Notes under the pieces: model-generated
The model's database searches: none
What the model was told of the DNA's origin: nothing
The model's input: the letters and a program-made list of their open reading frames with translations, nothing else
Shown here: positions 61,380 to 62,786 of the stretch, one piece after another
Position numbering within the stretch: the stretch's first letter is position 1
Layout of the letters: each line of letters starts with the position of its first letter
NCBI GenBank assembly: GCA_029262375.1
Contig: JAJCZM010000031.1
Location: 1 to 62,786, forward strand
Length of the DNA: 62,786 bases
From: Deltaproteobacteria bacterium
GTDB lineage: Bacteria > Desulfobacterota > Binatia > UBA1149 > SPBQ01
Direction of reading: 5' to 3'
Made by a program: the position numbers and the translations under genes

Positions 61380-62114
61380 TTAGAAAGAAGAGTCGAAAGC
61401 CCGGTTCCAGCCAGGGGAGTTCCAGCTTCCAGTATTCCAGCGTTCACCGGCGTGTGCCGTGAAGCTGCCGGTTTCGAAGTACTGCATGTACGCGTTGACG
61501 CGATTGATGAGCTGATGGGTTTCTGCGTAAGGAGGCGTAGCGTTGCCGTGGCGCTTGACCGCGTGCGGGCCGGCGTTCCATGCCGCGGTGACCAACGCCG
61601 CCGAGCCGTTGTAGTCGGCGTGGTAGGTCGCGGTCAGGTACGAAGCGATGAGCAAGTTGACCGCCGGGTCGTAGAGATCCTGTGCGGTGAACGACTCCAG
61701 CCGATCTCGATTGACGTAGAGAAAATCAGCGCGCATATCGAGCAACGCCGCGACGGCATCCTTTGCCGTTTCCGGCATGATCTGGGTAAGCCCGCGCGCG
61801 CCTTTATGTGATGTCGCGTGATGGCGCGCCGAACTTTCGCCGAGCACCAAGGCCCGAACGTAGTTCGACGGAACGCGCGCGCCGCGTTTTCCGTAGCTGA
61901 GCGACGCGAAATGCCGGATCAAAGGATCGTACTCAAGGAGTCGTGCGAGTTGACTGCGGCTCGGTGCGTGGCCTGTCGTGCGGGCCGCGGCCGCGGCGGG
62001 TCGGCAAGGCGTCGCCACCAACACGAACGCGATCGCCGCTGCGAGCAGAGGGACCACGGCGATCCGCGCGGCCGACAGTGCGTGGGGGAGCGTGGTTCTT
62101 CTCATCATCATCAT
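61380..62114 (-). CDS. Lytic transglycosylase (SLT domain)
   Basis: A 244-residue exported murein-cutting enzyme. The hydrophobic signal (about 15-44) ends PAAAAA. The SLT domain has the catalytic Glu93 in VLGESSARHHATSHKGARG, then LTQIMPETA and VTAAWNAGPHAVKRHG, the three family motifs. It would cleave glycan strands with formation of 1,6-anhydromuropeptides. The start is one of four tandem ATGs (62105-62114), so the exact codon is unclear. No secretion system is next to it; a cell-wall turnover role is likely. Confidence 0.85.
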   Translation of the reverse strand: MMMMRRTTLPHALSAARIAVVPLLAAAIAFVLVATPCRPAAAAARTTGHAPSRSQLARLLEYDPLIRHFASLSYGKRGARVPSNYVRALVLGESSARHHATSHKGARGLTQIMPETAKDAVAALLDMRADFLYVNRDRLESFTAQDLYDPAVNLLIASYLTATYHADYNGSAALVTAAWNAGPHAVKRHGNATPPYAETHQLINRVNAYMQYFETGSFTAHAGERWNTGSWNSPGWNRAFDSSF

Positions 62115-62402
62115 CGTCAACGAGGGTTCGACAGTCTCGGCGAGGGCCGGGCTTGCCCGATCCGTGCGGCGGGCAAGCTAGGTATGACGCTAACGCCTGC
62201 GGTCCGAGATGGAAAGACGGCCGCCGTCGATTTTCCATCGATTCCGCGAAGCGGCTTAGCCCTGCTCGGTCTGCGCGCCCTCTCGTACGACTATCGTCCA
62301 GGTAGACTTGATGGATGCCAAAAAGTTCGCCTTGCGCTCGCAGGCCGACTCTTCAGCGAAGCAGGGCACTCGTGGGATAGCCTGAGAGGGGAATTCCTTT
62401 AG

Positions 62403-62786
62403 ATGCGGGTGCTGGTAGCAGACGACGATGCGGTGATGGCCGCGCTCCTGGGTGAACTACTCACGACCTGGGGGCACGATGTGGTCACCGTTTACGACGG
62501 TGAGCAGGCCTGGCTCGCTCTGGCGGACGGAGAGATTCGACTGGTCGTGAGCGACTGGGAGATGCCGGTGCTCGACGGCCCCGGTCTGTGCCGCCGACTG
62601 CGTTCCGGTGCAGTGCCGCACTACATCTATGCCATTTTGGTCACCGGCTACACGTCCGACGAGGATCTCGTGAAAGGAATGGCCGCCGGCGCCGACGACT
62701 TCGTGCGCAAGACGCCCTTCAGTCCCGATGAGTTGCATGCGCGTGTGCGTGCCGGTGAACGCATCTTGGCACTCGAGGGCGAACTC
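62403..62786 (+). CDS. Response regulator receiver domain (cut by the window end)
   Basis: The first 128 codons of a response regulator. It shows the acidic pocket at D7-D9 (LVADDDA), phospho-acceptor D51 in SDWEMPVLDG, T81 in LVTGYTS and K103 in DDFVRKTPF. The receiver domain is complete; the frame is still open at the last base, and the text RVRAGERILALEGEL is the usual linker to an output domain such as GGDEF or histidine kinase. GAGAGGGG precedes the ATG. The output domain lies outside the window. Confidence 0.85.
   Translation, partial: MRVLVADDDAVMAALLGELLTTWGHDVVTVYDGEQAWLALADGEIRLVVSDWEMPVLDGPGLCRRLRSGAVPHYIYAILVTGYTSDEDLVKGMAAGADDFVRKTPFSPDELHARVRAGERILALEGEL

Noticed and set aside
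1..62786. tRNA, rRNA or CRISPR array
   Set aside because: I looked for T-loop-like text, rRNA-like conserved blocks and regularly spaced short repeats and saw none. A covariance-model scan was not possible.

Overview
The window is GC-rich, densely packed bacterial chromosome. About fifty protein genes lie on both strands, many joined by ATGA or GTGA stop/start overlaps. I recognise no rRNA, tRNA or CRISPR array. The gene mix is typical of uncultured soil or marine deltaproteobacterial-type lineages (Myxococcota, Desulfobacterota or Candidatus Binatota). It includes acyl-CoA metabolism, Rieske oxygenases, an RND exporter, a DUF1329 outer-membrane protein, secreted beta-helix and DUF1566 proteins, and a Wzx/Wzy-type polysaccharide locus. 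The lineage is inference; no phylogenetic marker gene is present.

Region 1 (1-4.1 kb) is accessory. Copies of one IS91-type end lie in direct (1-119 and 2738-2856, identical) and inverted (120-383 versus 2716-2980) orientation. They bracket a beta-helix protein, a gene broken by an in-frame stop, a 67-aa protein and the tail of a truncated gene. A decayed IS91-family transposase follows.

Region 2 (4.1-19.4 kb) is catabolic and housekeeping. A Rieske oxygenase / Rieske ferredoxin / amidohydrolase operon is divergent from a ferritin-like di-iron protein. Then come a coupled trio of lipoproteins (CsgG, DUF4810, GNA1162), a cupin, a Nudix hydrolase, a metallo-beta-lactamase-fold lipoprotein, an EcsC protein, an acyl-CoA synthetase and an APH-type phosphotransferase.

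Region 3 (19.4-39.3 kb) is a surface-polysaccharide locus. It holds a beta-helix lipoprotein, a PHP phosphoesterase, a glycosyltransferase-acetyltransferase fusion, an SGNH protein, a DUF1566 protein, WecB/TagA, three more glycosyltransferases, a Wzx flippase, a Wza-like export protein, a Wzz-like protein with a degenerate tyrosine-kinase domain, a Wzy-like polymerase and an initiating sugar transferase. Six sites matching the sigma-54 promoter consensus (TGGC-N8-TGC with the GG-N10-GC core) sit there, five of them 44-97 bp upstream of firm gene starts. They suggest one RpoN-controlled regulon.

Region 4 (39.3-62.8 kb) holds an RND transporter, a sulfotransferase, a second amidohydrolase next to an epoxide hydrolase, TrkH/TrkA potassium uptake, a DUF1329 protein, MaoC/SDR/epimerase genes, a MAPEG protein and an enoyl-CoA hydratase. 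It also holds a compact tryptophan-tryptophylquinone amine dehydrogenase operon (mauB-E-D-A plus a c-type cytochrome) with no mauG in view. Two acyl-CoA dehydrogenase-type flavoproteins, a lytic transglycosylase and a truncated response regulator close the window.
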